64,000 nucleotides of DNA. It comes from Flavobacterium sp. SUN052. Its GTDB lineage: Bacteria; Bacteroidota; Bacteroidia; Flavobacteriales; Flavobacteriaceae. The stretch covers positions 372,001-436,000 of the forward strand of contig NZ_JAPQNS010000003.1 of NCBI RefSeq assembly GCF_028867935.1, in the 5' to 3' direction. The position numbers and the translations under genes are program-made. Of this stretch, positions 27,117-35,929 are shown piece by piece. The notes under the pieces were generated by a model that saw only the letters and a program-made list of their open reading frames with translations, was not told the origin of the DNA and made no database searches. Within the stretch, counting starts at the first letter, position 1, and each line of letters starts with the position of its first letter.

Positions 27117-28493
27117 TCAATGATATTCCTTAATTTCCATTCGAATTCTCCAATCCTTGGGCAGGTAATTATTCACCCGGTTTCCTACACCTTTCATCCA
27201 GCCCAGCGGTATACCTTGATACCGTGCTAATAACCAGCCCCGCACCGATGCGTCCATCACCAGGTTTTCTTTCTTGAAATACCGAAGGGCATCTTCCCTG
27301 CTTAGTTCGACACCAGGCAAACCAGGTGCAAGCGCAGTGCTCAGAGCAAGCGCATGAGCGGGTATGAAATCGGTGCCTTTGAACGTGCCCAGATCCAGCC
27401 CAAATCCTTTATTACGAAGGGCATCATTCACCAGATAAAGCGCTTTTTCCAACGCAACTGGCACGGCAACTACCTCCTGATTGGGTTTTGTCCAGTACGA
27501 AAACTGGTCGGGGTTAGCGAGCCAGCCACGCACTTCGGCTGTTTCACGAGGACGCAGGGGACGCCAGTCGCGGAAGGGTCGACTGTTGGTTTTGAGAGCG
27601 GGAGCAAAGCCCGTTTTCTGAAAAACACTAATAAAAAAACCTTCACCCCGAACACGGTGAGGATAGCATTGGTAGCCGACAGTGGTCCCGATTTCTTTGG
27701 CCACAACGTTCCATTCGGCGGGTAAGTTGAGCAGGCGGTTTTTAAAACCGTTATCCACCAGAAACTGCATGTTATCCACGTTTTCGGGATCATTGTACGT
27801 GCAGGTACTATAAATGAGCAGTCCTTTTTCGTCAAGTAATGGTGCTGCGGCTGACAGAATCCGTTTTTGCCGAGCAGAGCACGTTTGCACGTTCTCTTCC
27901 GACCATTCCTGCATGGCGTCGGCATCTTTCCGGAATAAACCCTCTCCCGAACAGGGAGCATCAACCAGAATCACGTCGAAAAAGCCAGCCAGCTTATCAA
28001 AGTCTTCCGGGTCATGGTTGGTGATAACCACATTGGGATAGCCCCACTTCTCAACGTTCTCGCGCAGGATGGGCACCCGTGTACGAATTACTTCATTACA
28101 GACCAGCATGCTATCGGGTAAAAGGAGCGAAGCCAGCAGGGTTGTCTTTCCGCCAGGAGCCGCGCATAAGTCTAATACCCGTAGTGGCCGAGTCAGGTTG
28201 GCGGTTTGGCGCATGGCTTCGGCCAACAACATAGAAGAAGCTTCCTGCACGTAATAAGCCCCGGCCTGAAACAGCGGATCAAGCGTAAAAACAGGGCGTT
28301 CGGGAAGGTAAAACCCTTCGGAACACCACGGAACCCTTTCCAACCCTGTTGTATCCAGAGCTGGTTTACTTGGGTTCAGCCGGATGCTCACGGGTGGCTC
28401 CTGGCCCAAAGCAGCTTCAAACGCCGGAAATTCATCGGCTAGCTGTTGTTGCATCTGGGCACGAAACGGTGCAGGGAGTTGAGTGGGATTCAT
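27117..28493 (-). CDS. RsmF-like rRNA (cytosine-C5) methyltransferase
   Basis: This SAM-dependent enzyme of the NOL1/NOP2/Sun family methylates a cytosine C5 in rRNA. The 458-aa protein has an N-terminal RNA-binding part, SAM motif LDLCAAPGGKTTLL (108-120) and the two catalytic cysteines: Cys181 in DAPCSGEG and Cys231 in STCTYNDPEN. A C-terminal RsmF-B/PUA-like extension from about 380 ends KDWRIRMEIKEY. RsmF (YebU) is the closest named relative, but the methylated position cannot be read from sequence. It is divergent from kdsC across 25 bases. Confidence 0.9.
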   Translation of the reverse strand: MNPTQLPAPFRAQMQQQLADEFPAFEAALGQEPPVSIRLNPSKPALDTTGLERVPWCSEGFYLPERPVFTLDPLFQAGAYYVQEASSMLLAEAMRQTANLTRPLRVLDLCAAPGGKTTLLASLLLPDSMLVCNEVIRTRVPILRENVEKWGYPNVVITNHDPEDFDKLAGFFDVILVDAPCSGEGLFRKDADAMQEWSEENVQTCSARQKRILSAAAPLLDEKGLLIYSTCTYNDPENVDNMQFLVDNGFKNRLLNLPAEWNVVAKEIGTTVGYQCYPHRVRGEGFFISVFQKTGFAPALKTNSRPFRDWRPLRPRETAEVRGWLANPDQFSYWTKPNQEVVAVPVALEKALYLVNDALRNKGFGLDLGTFKGTDFIPAHALALSTALAPGLPGVELSREDALRYFKKENLVMDASVRGWLLARYQGIPLGWMKGVGNRVNNYLPKDWRIRMEIKEYH

Positions 28494-28518
28494 AACGCGA
28501 AGGTAGTATCTTTACTCC

Positions 28519-29046
28519 ATGACCCCACTACACGACCGCTTCGCCCGGATTCGCACATTTATTTTTGATGTCGATGGCGTATTAACTGACGGGAGCGTTA
28601 ATGCGCTTGCTTCCGGCGAACAATTTCGGACGTTCAATATCCGCGATGGCTACGGCATTGAGCAGGCTATCAAAGCCGGCTTCACGGTTGCCATTGTATC
28701 GGCAGGGAATCAGGACGGCGTTCGGAAACGGCTTGAGTTTCTGAAAATCAAAAACAGTAACGTATTCATGGGCGGACCCACCGATCAAAAAGTGAACGCC
28801 TACCTCGGTTTTCTCACCCGCGACAGTCTCAACGAAAGCGAAGTGCTCTACATGGGCGATGACCTGCCTGATTATCAAATTCTGGCTCGCCCTGCACTAC
28901 TCAGCACTTGCCCTGCCGATGCCGCCGATGAAATTCAGGCGCTGTGCGAGTATATTTCACCAAAAGCTGGCGGCCGTGGCGCAGTCCGGGATGTGATTGA
29001 GCAGGTGATGAAAGCGCAGGGCAAATGGGCCGAGTGGTTGAAGTGA
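28519..29046 (+). CDS. kdsC: 3-deoxy-D-manno-octulosonate 8-phosphate phosphatase (KdsC type)
   Basis: KdsC dephosphorylates Kdo-8-phosphate to Kdo, the core sugar of LPS; waaA, which uses Kdo, lies 28 kb away. The 175-aa HAD phosphatase of the YrbI group has nucleophile Asp17 and Asp19 in FDVDGVLTD, motif III Lys in TDQKVNAY and motif IV GDDLPD. The C-terminal PKAGGRGAVRDVIE tail is specific to KdsC. TATCTTTA at 28507-28514 resembles a -7 element right before the ATG. Confidence 0.93.
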   Translation: MTPLHDRFARIRTFIFDVDGVLTDGSVNALASGEQFRTFNIRDGYGIEQAIKAGFTVAIVSAGNQDGVRKRLEFLKIKNSNVFMGGPTDQKVNAYLGFLTRDSLNESEVLYMGDDLPDYQILARPALLSTCPADAADEIQALCEYISPKAGGRGAVRDVIEQVMKAQGKWAEWLK

Positions 29047-29099
29047 ACAGTTGATAGAAATGAAAGTTAATCGACTCGTTTACACATCCTAGTTTGTTG

Positions 29100-30230
29100 C
29101 TACTTGTTCGGCAACCGTCCCTGTAATGCTGATAGCGACACGGTAGGTAAATGAGGCAGGACCAAGCGGGCAAACCAGTTTGCTTCCTCGATTAAGGGGT
29201 AGCCGGAGAAAATGAACGCCCGAATACCCATGTCCATATAGCGGTTGATCTTTTCAATAATCTGGTCGGCACTGCCTACCAGCGCCCCGCCCGCACCCGA
29301 CCGGGCTTTGCCGATGTCAGTCCAGAGCAACGGCTCCACAAACCCATTGGCATCGGCTTCTTCGCGCAACTCATTTTGCCGCCGTACGCCCAGTGACCAT
29401 GAACTTTGAGATGCGTTTTTCATAGCGGCTCCGCGCACGGGGTCAAATTTCGACATGATATGCCGGGACCACGCTAGCGCTTCGGCTTCCGTTTCGCGCA
29501 CGATAACATGAATACGTAACCCAAAATCTACCTGCCGCCCGTATTTAGCGGCCCGTTCAGACACGTCCTGCATGTTTTCATACAGCATCTCTTCGGTTTC
29601 GGGCCACATCAGAAACACGTCGCAGTAACGGGCACAAACGTCACGCGCACCATCAGAAGTGCCGCCAAAATATAACAGCGGTCCACCGTTTTGTTGATAC
29701 GGTTTAACGGGGTCGGTGGCTAAACTGATTTTTCCGTATACGGGTCCGTCGTGTTCGATACGATCCGATGTCCAGGCCTGTTTCAGAATCTGGATGGTTT
29801 CGGCGCAGCGCTGGTAACGATAATCAGCGTCTTCCCGGTAGCCAGGCAGATCGGAATTGATAATGTTGATCGTCAGCCGTCCCTGAAGCATATGGTCGAG
29901 CGAGGCCAATGCGCGAGCCAACATGGGCGGGTGCATTTCACCGCAACGGATGGCCGTGAGTAAACTGATTTGGTGCAGATCGGGGGCAACGCCGGCCGCA
30001 AAGGGAACCACCTCCTGACCAATCATGTAGGATGTTGGCAGGAGCAAATTGTTGAACCCTAGTCGCTCGGCCGTCAGCGCAATGTCACGGCAGTGCGAAA
30101 ATGTACTTCGGGCCGGGTCACGAATGCTTATAAATTCAGTGTCTTCTCCACAGAGGTCAGAAAACCAGGCTACTTCGCAAAGGCGTTCGGTGGTTCGGGC
30201 AGGGACAGCTTTGATAGGGTGATGAAGCAT
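29100..30230 (-). CDS. LLM-class flavin-dependent monooxygenase, alkanesulfonate monooxygenase-like
   Basis: This 376-aa TIM-barrel enzyme resembles SsuD, which uses FMNH2 and O2 to release sulfite from alkanesulfonates. Supporting stretches are FNNLLLPTSYMIGQE, LTINIINSDLPGYREDADYRYQR, LLYFGGTSDGARD, the His in RIHVIVRETEAEA (equivalent to SsuD His228) and SGAGGALVGSADQI. No ABC sulfonate transporter or flavin reductase is adjacent. Instead, an APC permease lies 9 bases upstream on the same strand. The substrate could therefore be another sulfonate or a nitrogenous compound imported by that permease. Confidence 0.88.
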   Translation of the reverse strand: MLHHPIKAVPARTTERLCEVAWFSDLCGEDTEFISIRDPARSTFSHCRDIALTAERLGFNNLLLPTSYMIGQEVVPFAAGVAPDLHQISLLTAIRCGEMHPPMLARALASLDHMLQGRLTINIINSDLPGYREDADYRYQRCAETIQILKQAWTSDRIEHDGPVYGKISLATDPVKPYQQNGGPLLYFGGTSDGARDVCARYCDVFLMWPETEEMLYENMQDVSERAAKYGRQVDFGLRIHVIVRETEAEALAWSRHIMSKFDPVRGAAMKNASQSSWSLGVRRQNELREEADANGFVEPLLWTDIGKARSGAGGALVGSADQIIEKINRYMDMGIRAFIFSGYPLIEEANWFARLVLPHLPTVSLSALQGRLPNK

Positions 30231-30239
30231 AAAGCAAAA

Positions 30240-31529
30240 TTAGGTGCGGACAGACCGCATTCGCCAGTAAATGAGCAACCCTACTGCACCAGCAATCGCA
30301 ACGTCGCGGGCTTCGCGGCCTGAACTGTTGCTCAATAACCAGATGCAAAGGGCAACTGCCAGACCAGAAACCAACAACCCACCATTTACTCGAAACTGCG
30401 CCAATGGGACGTCGGTACGTCTACGTAATAGGGGTAGGGCTGCACTGGTCAAGGCAAAATAGGCTAACCGGATTAGTGTGCTGAGTGTTAAGGCATACAA
30501 AAATGTGCCGGTTACTGCCAGCAGGAGTTGCAGTGTGGCGGTGACCAAAATAGCTACATAAGGCGTTCGGAAACGGGGGTGTGTGGCTGCTAACCAGGCG
30601 GGTAATTGTTTTTGCTCGGCCATGGCAAACAGCAGCCGGGGGCCGGTTAACATCAGGGCGTGGAGCGTCCCCAGGGCAGTTAGCAAAGCCACAATCGTGA
30701 TAAACAAAGCACCTCCAGAACCCATAAATTGTCCGGCAGCATCCGCTAATGGTCGCTCTGAGTGCGCTAAGTCCGGTAGCGTCCCAATACAAACAATCTG
30801 TACCGCCATGAACAGCACCGCTACCGTGCCGATGGATACCAATAACGATAACGGAACCGTTCGCTGAGGCTCTTGTACTTCGCCCGATGGGATTGCAGCT
30901 ACATCGAACCCGGAAAAGGTAAAAATCAGCAGCAATACTGCCTGTGAAAACGGCGCATAGTCGGGGAAAGCCGGGAACGTGAACGCAGCTTTATCCACAA
31001 AAAACAGCCCCCCGATGGCAAATAGGCCAATCGCCAACAGCTTACTGATTGTAAATACGGTATTCACCCGGGCCGACCGCTGTACCCCAACATAGTTCAG
31101 TAGGGCTAATCCTGCGGTTAGCGCTGTTATGAGCCCCGCACGTTCCCAGCCTGCGGCCAGTTGGGGCCGGAAAAGAGCTGAATAACTGACAAACAAATTA
31201 CAGATTGACGCGAAGGCTGCTATCCGGGACAGCCAGAACAGCCAGCCAACCTCGAAACCAACCAAGGGACCGAAGGCCACTCGCGTGTATAGATACGGCC
31301 CGCCTGTGCCACTAAACCGACTGCTTACCTCGGCAAAACACAGAATGATCAGTGTCACAACGGCCGCACTGACGCCATAAGCCAGCAGACTCCAGGGGCC
31401 AATCAGCGTATAAATCTTCGCCGGAAGTCCCAGAATACCCGCACCGATGGTGATGTTGATGATGAGCGCGATGAAATCGAACCGGCTGATCCCACGCAGC
31501 AGGGTAGGGGATTTAGACAGGGGCGTCAA
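30240..31529 (-). CDS. APC-superfamily amino acid permease
   Basis: The 429-aa integral membrane protein has about 12 predicted helices and the APC N-terminal motif IALIINITIGAGILGLPAKIY. The substrate-binding Gly-rich unwound helix (ITIGAGILG) is clear, followed by FSGTGGPYLYTRVAFG. It imports or exchanges amino acids or amines across the inner membrane; specificity cannot be told. It is cotranscribed with the SsuD-like monooxygenase (9-base gap) and lies 3 bases after the cyanophycinase-like gene, so the three form one block with ybeY upstream. Confidence 0.9.
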   Translation of the reverse strand: MTPLSKSPTLLRGISRFDFIALIINITIGAGILGLPAKIYTLIGPWSLLAYGVSAAVVTLIILCFAEVSSRFSGTGGPYLYTRVAFGPLVGFEVGWLFWLSRIAAFASICNLFVSYSALFRPQLAAGWERAGLITALTAGLALLNYVGVQRSARVNTVFTISKLLAIGLFAIGGLFFVDKAAFTFPAFPDYAPFSQAVLLLIFTFSGFDVAAIPSGEVQEPQRTVPLSLLVSIGTVAVLFMAVQIVCIGTLPDLAHSERPLADAAGQFMGSGGALFITIVALLTALGTLHALMLTGPRLLFAMAEQKQLPAWLAATHPRFRTPYVAILVTATLQLLLAVTGTFLYALTLSTLIRLAYFALTSAALPLLRRRTDVPLAQFRVNGGLLVSGLAVALCIWLLSNSSGREARDVAIAGAVGLLIYWRMRSVRT

Positions 31530-31532
31530 GGT

Positions 31533-32426
31533 TTAGCGGGCTGGTTCGTTGGGCCGGGGTGCGGGTTGATTGATCACTTTCCGGGTCTGCAAATCGAACT
31601 TCTGCCCTTTGCCCAGAAAGTAAAACGGCCCACCCGTGCTGTTCTGGCCAGAGGGGAATTTAGCACTGCTGTTAATCTGATTAATGTCGTATATGCCAAC
31701 AAAGGAATTGCCAATCACCTCGAACGTATTTTTCTGCACCACCACGGCCGTACTTTCATCAATGCCAATGCCTAACAGCTCGGGACGAGCTTTAATTACC
31801 TCGATTAGGTCGAACTGCCGGTTTCGGCGAAGTACGTGCTGATCCACTGTCAGGTTCTTGGCAAATCCTAGTCCTTCGGTATGGTCGCCCACCATGATGC
31901 TGTTGCCCTTGGTGTCGCCCCGAACCATAAACGAGCCCAGAATAGTAGCGCCTGCTGATGTGCCTCCGATTACACCTCCCCGGCTTAGTAGTGCATTGAA
32001 TTCTGTATGGGCAAGCGTGTTGAGGTACGAATCGGCCAGCCGCCAGTGACGCCCACCGTCGAACCAAACACCGGTGGCCTGCTCGAGAGGGGCCACAAAA
32101 GCTTCTTGATTTGCCTGCTTGGGATCGCGGGTGTGGAGCAGGGTTACGTTTGCTACACCCAATTCGTTTAAGCGTTTCTGGGTTCGTAATCCAGCGGCAT
32201 TCAAAGTAGAATCATCGCCTGCTGTTGGAATGACCACAATACGGGCGTTGGCAGCTCCGCCAGCCAGTTCAATAAACCGGTTCCAGATATCGGGCGACAT
32301 GGCTCCTCCTCCAACAATGACCAATGCCCCTTTGTCGGGCCCAGTTGTTTGCGAAGTGGCAGTTTGAGCACCCGATGTGGCCATGAGGGCAATGAATACT
32401 GTTGTTACAAGGAGCTGTTTTTTCAT
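31533..32426 (-). CDS. Secreted cyanophycinase-like serine peptidase (S51 family)
   Basis: Cyanophycinases and dipeptidase E-like enzymes are Ser-His-Glu peptidases acting on beta-Asp-Arg or Asp-X peptides. The nucleophile Ser157 is in GGTSAGA, preceded by GVWFDGGRHWRLA. His is in NLTVDQHVLRRNRQFDL and the acid in IGIDESTAVVV. The chosen start (ATG ending at 32426) gives MKKQLLVTTVFIALMATSGA, a good signal peptide. The in-frame upstream codon at 32471 would run into ybeY. Residues GPDKGALVIVGGGAMSP open the fold. Export, plus the permease just downstream in the transcript, suggests use of external peptides as a nitrogen source. Confidence 0.87.
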   Translation of the reverse strand: MKKQLLVTTVFIALMATSGAQTATSQTTGPDKGALVIVGGGAMSPDIWNRFIELAGGAANARIVVIPTAGDDSTLNAAGLRTQKRLNELGVANVTLLHTRDPKQANQEAFVAPLEQATGVWFDGGRHWRLADSYLNTLAHTEFNALLSRGGVIGGTSAGATILGSFMVRGDTKGNSIMVGDHTEGLGFAKNLTVDQHVLRRNRQFDLIEVIKARPELLGIGIDESTAVVVQKNTFEVIGNSFVGIYDINQINSSAKFPSGQNSTGGPFYFLGKGQKFDLQTRKVINQPAPRPNEPAR

Positions 32427-32431
32427 GGTTG

Positions 32432-32866
32432 TTAATGGAGCAAGTTTTGTAGCGTATATGCGGCTAGCCATTCATCTTCTTTAGCCCGCATAGTTATCTC
32501 TTCTTCAGGCGATTTATCGCCGTAGCCACAGAGGTGTAATAGACCGTGAGCCAGTACCCGGCGCATTTCGGTAACTGGGGTTACACCCAATTGCTGGGCA
32601 TTGTCGGCTACGCGATCGACACTAATGAAAATGTCGCCTTCAATCAGGTTTTCTTCTTCGCTTTGATCGAAGGTAATAATGTCGGTATAATAATCATGCT
32701 GCAAATAATCCCGGTTGACTTGTAACACGTGTTCGTCGGAGCAGAAAATATAATTCAGGTCACCCACGCGAAAGCCCTCAGCCTCGGCTTGCTGCTTTAG
32801 CCACTGGCGGGTAACCTGCTTCTGCGGGAGTTTATAGGGAGAGTCTTCGTTAAAAAATCGAATCAT
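32432..32866 (-). CDS. ybeY: Endoribonuclease YbeY
   Basis: YbeY is a metal-dependent RNase acting in 16S rRNA maturation and ribosome quality control. The 144-aa protein has the motif HGLLHLCGYGDKSPEEE. The canonical third metal ligand His of HGxxHLxGYDH is replaced by GDK, a variant that I believe is usual in Bacteroidota. DIITFDQ and EGDIFISVDRV are also family stretches. The start at 32866 lies 3 bases from the stop of the hicA remnant. It is 5 bases ahead of the cyanophycinase-like gene. Confidence 0.93.
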   Translation of the reverse strand: MIRFFNEDSPYKLPQKQVTRQWLKQQAEAEGFRVGDLNYIFCSDEHVLQVNRDYLQHDYYTDIITFDQSEEENLIEGDIFISVDRVADNAQQLGVTPVTEMRRVLAHGLLHLCGYGDKSPEEEITMRAKEDEWLAAYTLQNLLH

Positions 32867-32869
32867 TAC

Positions 32870-33053
32870 CTAGTCGAATAGTTTTCGGGTATCAATGCCA
32901 GCATCTTTTAGTATACCTATGAAAGTGCCCTTTTTTAAGTCTTTAGCATGAATAGGAACAGGCACCGTCACCTTTGTTATTGGATTGAAATAAATATGAT
33001 GGCTACCCTTACCCATACGCTTCAATATAAATCCGTTTCGCAGATAGATTCAT
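32870..33053 (-). pseudogene. hicA: hicA toxin remnant (5' internal deletion and frameshift)
   Basis: Read on the minus strand, the 3' part encodes RNGFILKRMGKGSHHIYFNP followed by VPVPIHAKDLKKGTFIGILKDAG and a TAG at 32870-32872. This is a clear HicA mRNA-interferase C-terminus with the catalytic His of GSHHIY. The ATG at 33051-33053, one base after hicB, opens MNLSAK and then is out of frame with the rest. Some 20-30 bases encoding the first helix (normally around LIKLLEKNG) seem lost. The HicA frame has a stop right at the expected start. Only a 48-codon ATG frame (MGKGSHH...) remains, so toxin activity is doubtful. Confidence 0.75.
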
Positions 33054-33054
33054 A

Positions 33055-33294
33055 TCAGGCGTATTCGGTTTCCAATCGTAAGGAGTACTCCAACGTATTG
33101 CTATCATCTGCCGGAATAGGTTCGCCTTCTTCCTGTAATACGGCCAAACAGCCTTCGATAGCATCTTTTGCCATAGCAATGGCTTCCTCTACTGTTTCTC
33201 CGTATGTTACACATCCGCGGATGGCAGGGACGTTTACCGTGTAGCCCCCCTCTGGCTCAGGTGTCAGAATCAGGCGATATTGTAAGGTTTTCAT
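33055..33294 (-). CDS. hicB: HicB family antitoxin
   Basis: The 79-aa protein has the partial RNase-H-like HicB fold: MKTLQYRLILTPEPEGGYTVNVPAIRGC, then TYGETVEEAIAMAKDAIEGCLAVL. HicB neutralises HicA and usually represses its own operon. This one lacks a recognisable C-terminal DNA-binding domain, as in short HicB forms. The order hicB-hicA on the minus strand is a known arrangement. Its partner is broken, so it may be an orphan antitoxin. Confidence 0.85.
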   Translation of the reverse strand: MKTLQYRLILTPEPEGGYTVNVPAIRGCVTYGETVEEAIAMAKDAIEGCLAVLQEEGEPIPADDSNTLEYSLRLETEYA

Positions 33295-33299
33295 CTAAA

Positions 33300-33385
33300 A
33301 ATTAAAGGGTTAAATGGCTCTCTGAAATCCTGTTTAATTTCCGAAATCTTGTGTAAATCCGCTCGATCCGTGCTATCTGCGTTCC
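33300..33385. repeat. Degenerate ~10-base word repeat between hicB and the helicase gene
   Basis: The stretch is a run of degenerate words near ATCCGTGTTA (AATCCTGTTT, AAATCTTGTG, AAATCCGCTC, GATCCGTGCT, ATCTGCGTTC) with a period near 10. It has no coding potential. It resembles decayed word repeats seen near selfish genes, like those flanking the GxxExxY gene in this window. Confidence 0.45.
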
Positions 33386-33391
33386 TGTCTT

Positions 33392-35713
33392 TTAGTTTAC
33401 AATCCGCAACTTCGCGAAACTCAGCAGCAATGTCTTTTCTCCTTCAGTATCAAACTGGATAATCGCCTTGCGTTCGGCGCCGTTGATGGACATGCTTTTA
33501 ACTTCGCCGAAGCCAAACTTGGCGTGCTCAACTTTCATCCCGGCTGTGAGTGCCGAGGTGTCGCTGGCGGCAAAATCGGCAGAGGGGGTGTGCGTTACTG
33601 CCCGTTGTGGTGCTTGATTCCGGCCTGTTTTCTGGGCTAGTGACCGTACAAAGCTCATTGATCCTGCTGAGGGCATATCATTCCGGTCCCGATCTGGAAT
33701 CGCTCGGCCTTCGCGGGCTTCCTGGCGAGTGCTGCTGTTGCCATTTGTTTCTGCGCGCGTTCGCGCCATTTTGAGATGGCGCTGATCGACTTCCATCAGA
33801 AACCGGCTTGGCTCGCACATTTTCAGGCGGCCGTAGTGATAGCGCGACTCGGCATACGACATCGTTAACCGACGTTCGGCGCGGGTAATGGCTACGTAGA
33901 ATAACCGGCGTTCTTCTTCCAGATCGTTGCGGCTTTCGAGCATCATCTGGCTGGGGAACAGCTCTTCCTCTAGACCAACGATGTGGACATTTTTAAATTC
34001 CAGCCCCTTAGCCGCGTGGATGGTCATCAGCGTCACCTTATCGTTGTCGCCGTCGTCTTCCTTTTCATCGGCGGTGGTCAACAGGGACACCGTTTGGAGA
34101 AACGAGCTCAGGTTTTTCTCCTCATTGTCAGGATTATCGACAAACTCCTTGATGGCGTTCAGCAATTCCTGCACGTTTTCGTAGCGAGCCAGACCCTCCA
34201 CGGTTTTGTCTTCGTATAGGTCTCGCAACAGTCCCGACGATTTGGCAATATGCGCCGAAACCTCGTAGGCATCTTTCTTGTCGAGCAGCAGGCCGAAGCT
34301 TTTAATCATGTCGGCAAAACCTTCAATAGCTACCGATGCCCGACCTGCAATGTACTGGTTTATGTTGCTGACGATCTCCCAAACCGGCACCTCACGTTCC
34401 GCGGCTAGCACGGCAATTTTGGCAATGGTAGTATCCCCAATGCCACGCTTAGGCAGGTTGATAATCCGCTTGAAAGCCTCTTCGTCCTGCTGGTTGACCG
34501 TGAACCGCAGATACGCCACTAAATCTTTAATCTCTTTCCGTTGGTAAAAAGACAGACCTCCAATGATCCGGTACTTAATGTCCAGTTTGCGAAGGGCTTC
34601 TTCAAAGGCCCGCGACTGGGCGTTGGTCCGGTACAGAATGGCGAAGTCATTATTCTTCAGGCCTTCCTGCATCTTAGCCTCAAAAATGGATTGCGACACC
34701 AGTCGACCCTCTTCGTTATCCGATGCCGCTTTTATAACATCGATTAAAGCGCCCTCAACATTATCCGTAAAGACACTCTTTTCCAGCTGATTGCGGTTGC
34801 GGGCAATAACTGAGTTGGCCGCTTCGACAATGTGTTTGGTGGAGCGGTAGTTCTGCTCCAGTTTCACAATCTTGACTGCGTCTTTGCCGTAGTCGCGCTG
34901 GAAATTCAGGATATTTTCGATGTTGGCACCCCGGAACGCGTAGATACTTTGTGCATCGTCGCCCACCACGCAAATGTTCTGATGAACAGCCGCCAGTTTG
35001 CGCGTAATGAGGTATTGAGATACGTTGGTATCCTGAAACTCGTCGACCATCACGTGCTGAAACTTGTGCTGGTATTTGTGCAGAATATCCAGATGATCGC
35101 GGAACAACACGTTGGTATTGAACAACAAATCGTCGAAATCCATCGCGTTGGCGGCAAAGCACCGGCGAGCATATTCCTTATAGATCCGGCCAACCTCCGG
35201 CATCCGGGCCGACTCATCGTCGGCTTTGATAACCGGGTTTGCTAAATAATCTTCCGGGCCAATGAGCCGGTTCTTAGCTGCCGAAATCCGGCTGAAAACG
35301 CTGTTCGCACGGTATATTTTATCGTCCAGGCCCATCTCTTTAATAATGGACCGCAGTAGCGACTTGGAGTCGTCGGTGTCGTAAATCGAGAAATTGCTGG
35401 TGTAGCCAATTGCTTTGGCTTCAATGCGTAAGATTTTGGCAAAAACCGAATGGAAGGTACCCATCCAGATATTTCGGGCCTCACTGCCTACTACTTTCTC
35501 AATCCGGTGCCGCATTTCGCCAGCGGCTTTGTTAGTAAACGTCAGCGACAAAATCCGAAATGGATCAACGCCTTTTTCGATGAGGTACGCGATGCGGTAA
35601 GTAAGTACGCGGGTTTTGCCAGATCCTGCTCCGGCTATAATCATTAGCGGGCCGCTGGTATGGGTAACGGCCTCACGCTGCGGGTCATTCAGGCTCGAAA
35701 TATAGTCGATCAT
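33392..35713 (-). CDS. UvrD/PcrA-type superfamily I DNA helicase
   Basis: This 3'-5' helicase of the UvrD/PcrA/Rep group works in nucleotide excision and mismatch repair and in clearing replication forks. The 773-aa protein has motif I AGAGSGKTRVL (about 27-37), motif II VDEFQDTN, the QSIYAFRGA motif, LEQNYRS, TIHAAKGLEF and VAITRAERRL. A C-terminal Tudor-like tail (GMKVEHAKFGFGEVKSMS, ending LSFAKLRIVN) is typical of PcrA/UvrD. The start ATG ends at 35713, with a word-repeat hairpin in the presumed leader. Confidence 0.95.
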   Translation of the reverse strand: MIDYISSLNDPQREAVTHTSGPLMIIAGAGSGKTRVLTYRIAYLIEKGVDPFRILSLTFTNKAAGEMRHRIEKVVGSEARNIWMGTFHSVFAKILRIEAKAIGYTSNFSIYDTDDSKSLLRSIIKEMGLDDKIYRANSVFSRISAAKNRLIGPEDYLANPVIKADDESARMPEVGRIYKEYARRCFAANAMDFDDLLFNTNVLFRDHLDILHKYQHKFQHVMVDEFQDTNVSQYLITRKLAAVHQNICVVGDDAQSIYAFRGANIENILNFQRDYGKDAVKIVKLEQNYRSTKHIVEAANSVIARNRNQLEKSVFTDNVEGALIDVIKAASDNEEGRLVSQSIFEAKMQEGLKNNDFAILYRTNAQSRAFEEALRKLDIKYRIIGGLSFYQRKEIKDLVAYLRFTVNQQDEEAFKRIINLPKRGIGDTTIAKIAVLAAEREVPVWEIVSNINQYIAGRASVAIEGFADMIKSFGLLLDKKDAYEVSAHIAKSSGLLRDLYEDKTVEGLARYENVQELLNAIKEFVDNPDNEEKNLSSFLQTVSLLTTADEKEDDGDNDKVTLMTIHAAKGLEFKNVHIVGLEEELFPSQMMLESRNDLEEERRLFYVAITRAERRLTMSYAESRYHYGRLKMCEPSRFLMEVDQRHLKMARTRAETNGNSSTRQEAREGRAIPDRDRNDMPSAGSMSFVRSLAQKTGRNQAPQRAVTHTPSADFAASDTSALTAGMKVEHAKFGFGEVKSMSINGAERKAIIQFDTEGEKTLLLSFAKLRIVN

Positions 35714-35725
35714 AGTGCAAGATGA

Positions 35726-35793
35726 CGTTGAATCAGGGATGTTGGAGAGTATTTATTTGACTTAATCCAACGTCCGGCATCTCTGATTCAACG
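35726..35793. repeat. Word-repeat inverted repeat upstream of the helicase gene
   Basis: CGTTGAATCAGGGATG at 35726-35741 pairs with CATCTCTGATTCAACG at 35778-35793 with a single mismatch. TTGGA and TCCAA extend it after a small bulge. It lies in the helicase leader on the minus strand. Nothing else coding is evident between it and 35930. Confidence 0.65.
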
Positions 35794-35929
35794 CCCTTAT
35801 ATAACAATCAAAAGTACGAAATAATTTGGTTAAGGGTTGGCAGAAACATAGCCGTGTGATGGGGTACTAAAGCGGCTAAACGGACTAAAAGTGAGGTTTT
35901 TCGGGTGAAGGCAACTAAAAAGAAAAACT

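Noticed and set aside
32427..32471. N-terminal extension of the cyanophycinase-like protein
   Set aside because: It overlaps ybeY and buries the signal peptide that begins at the ATG ending at 32426.
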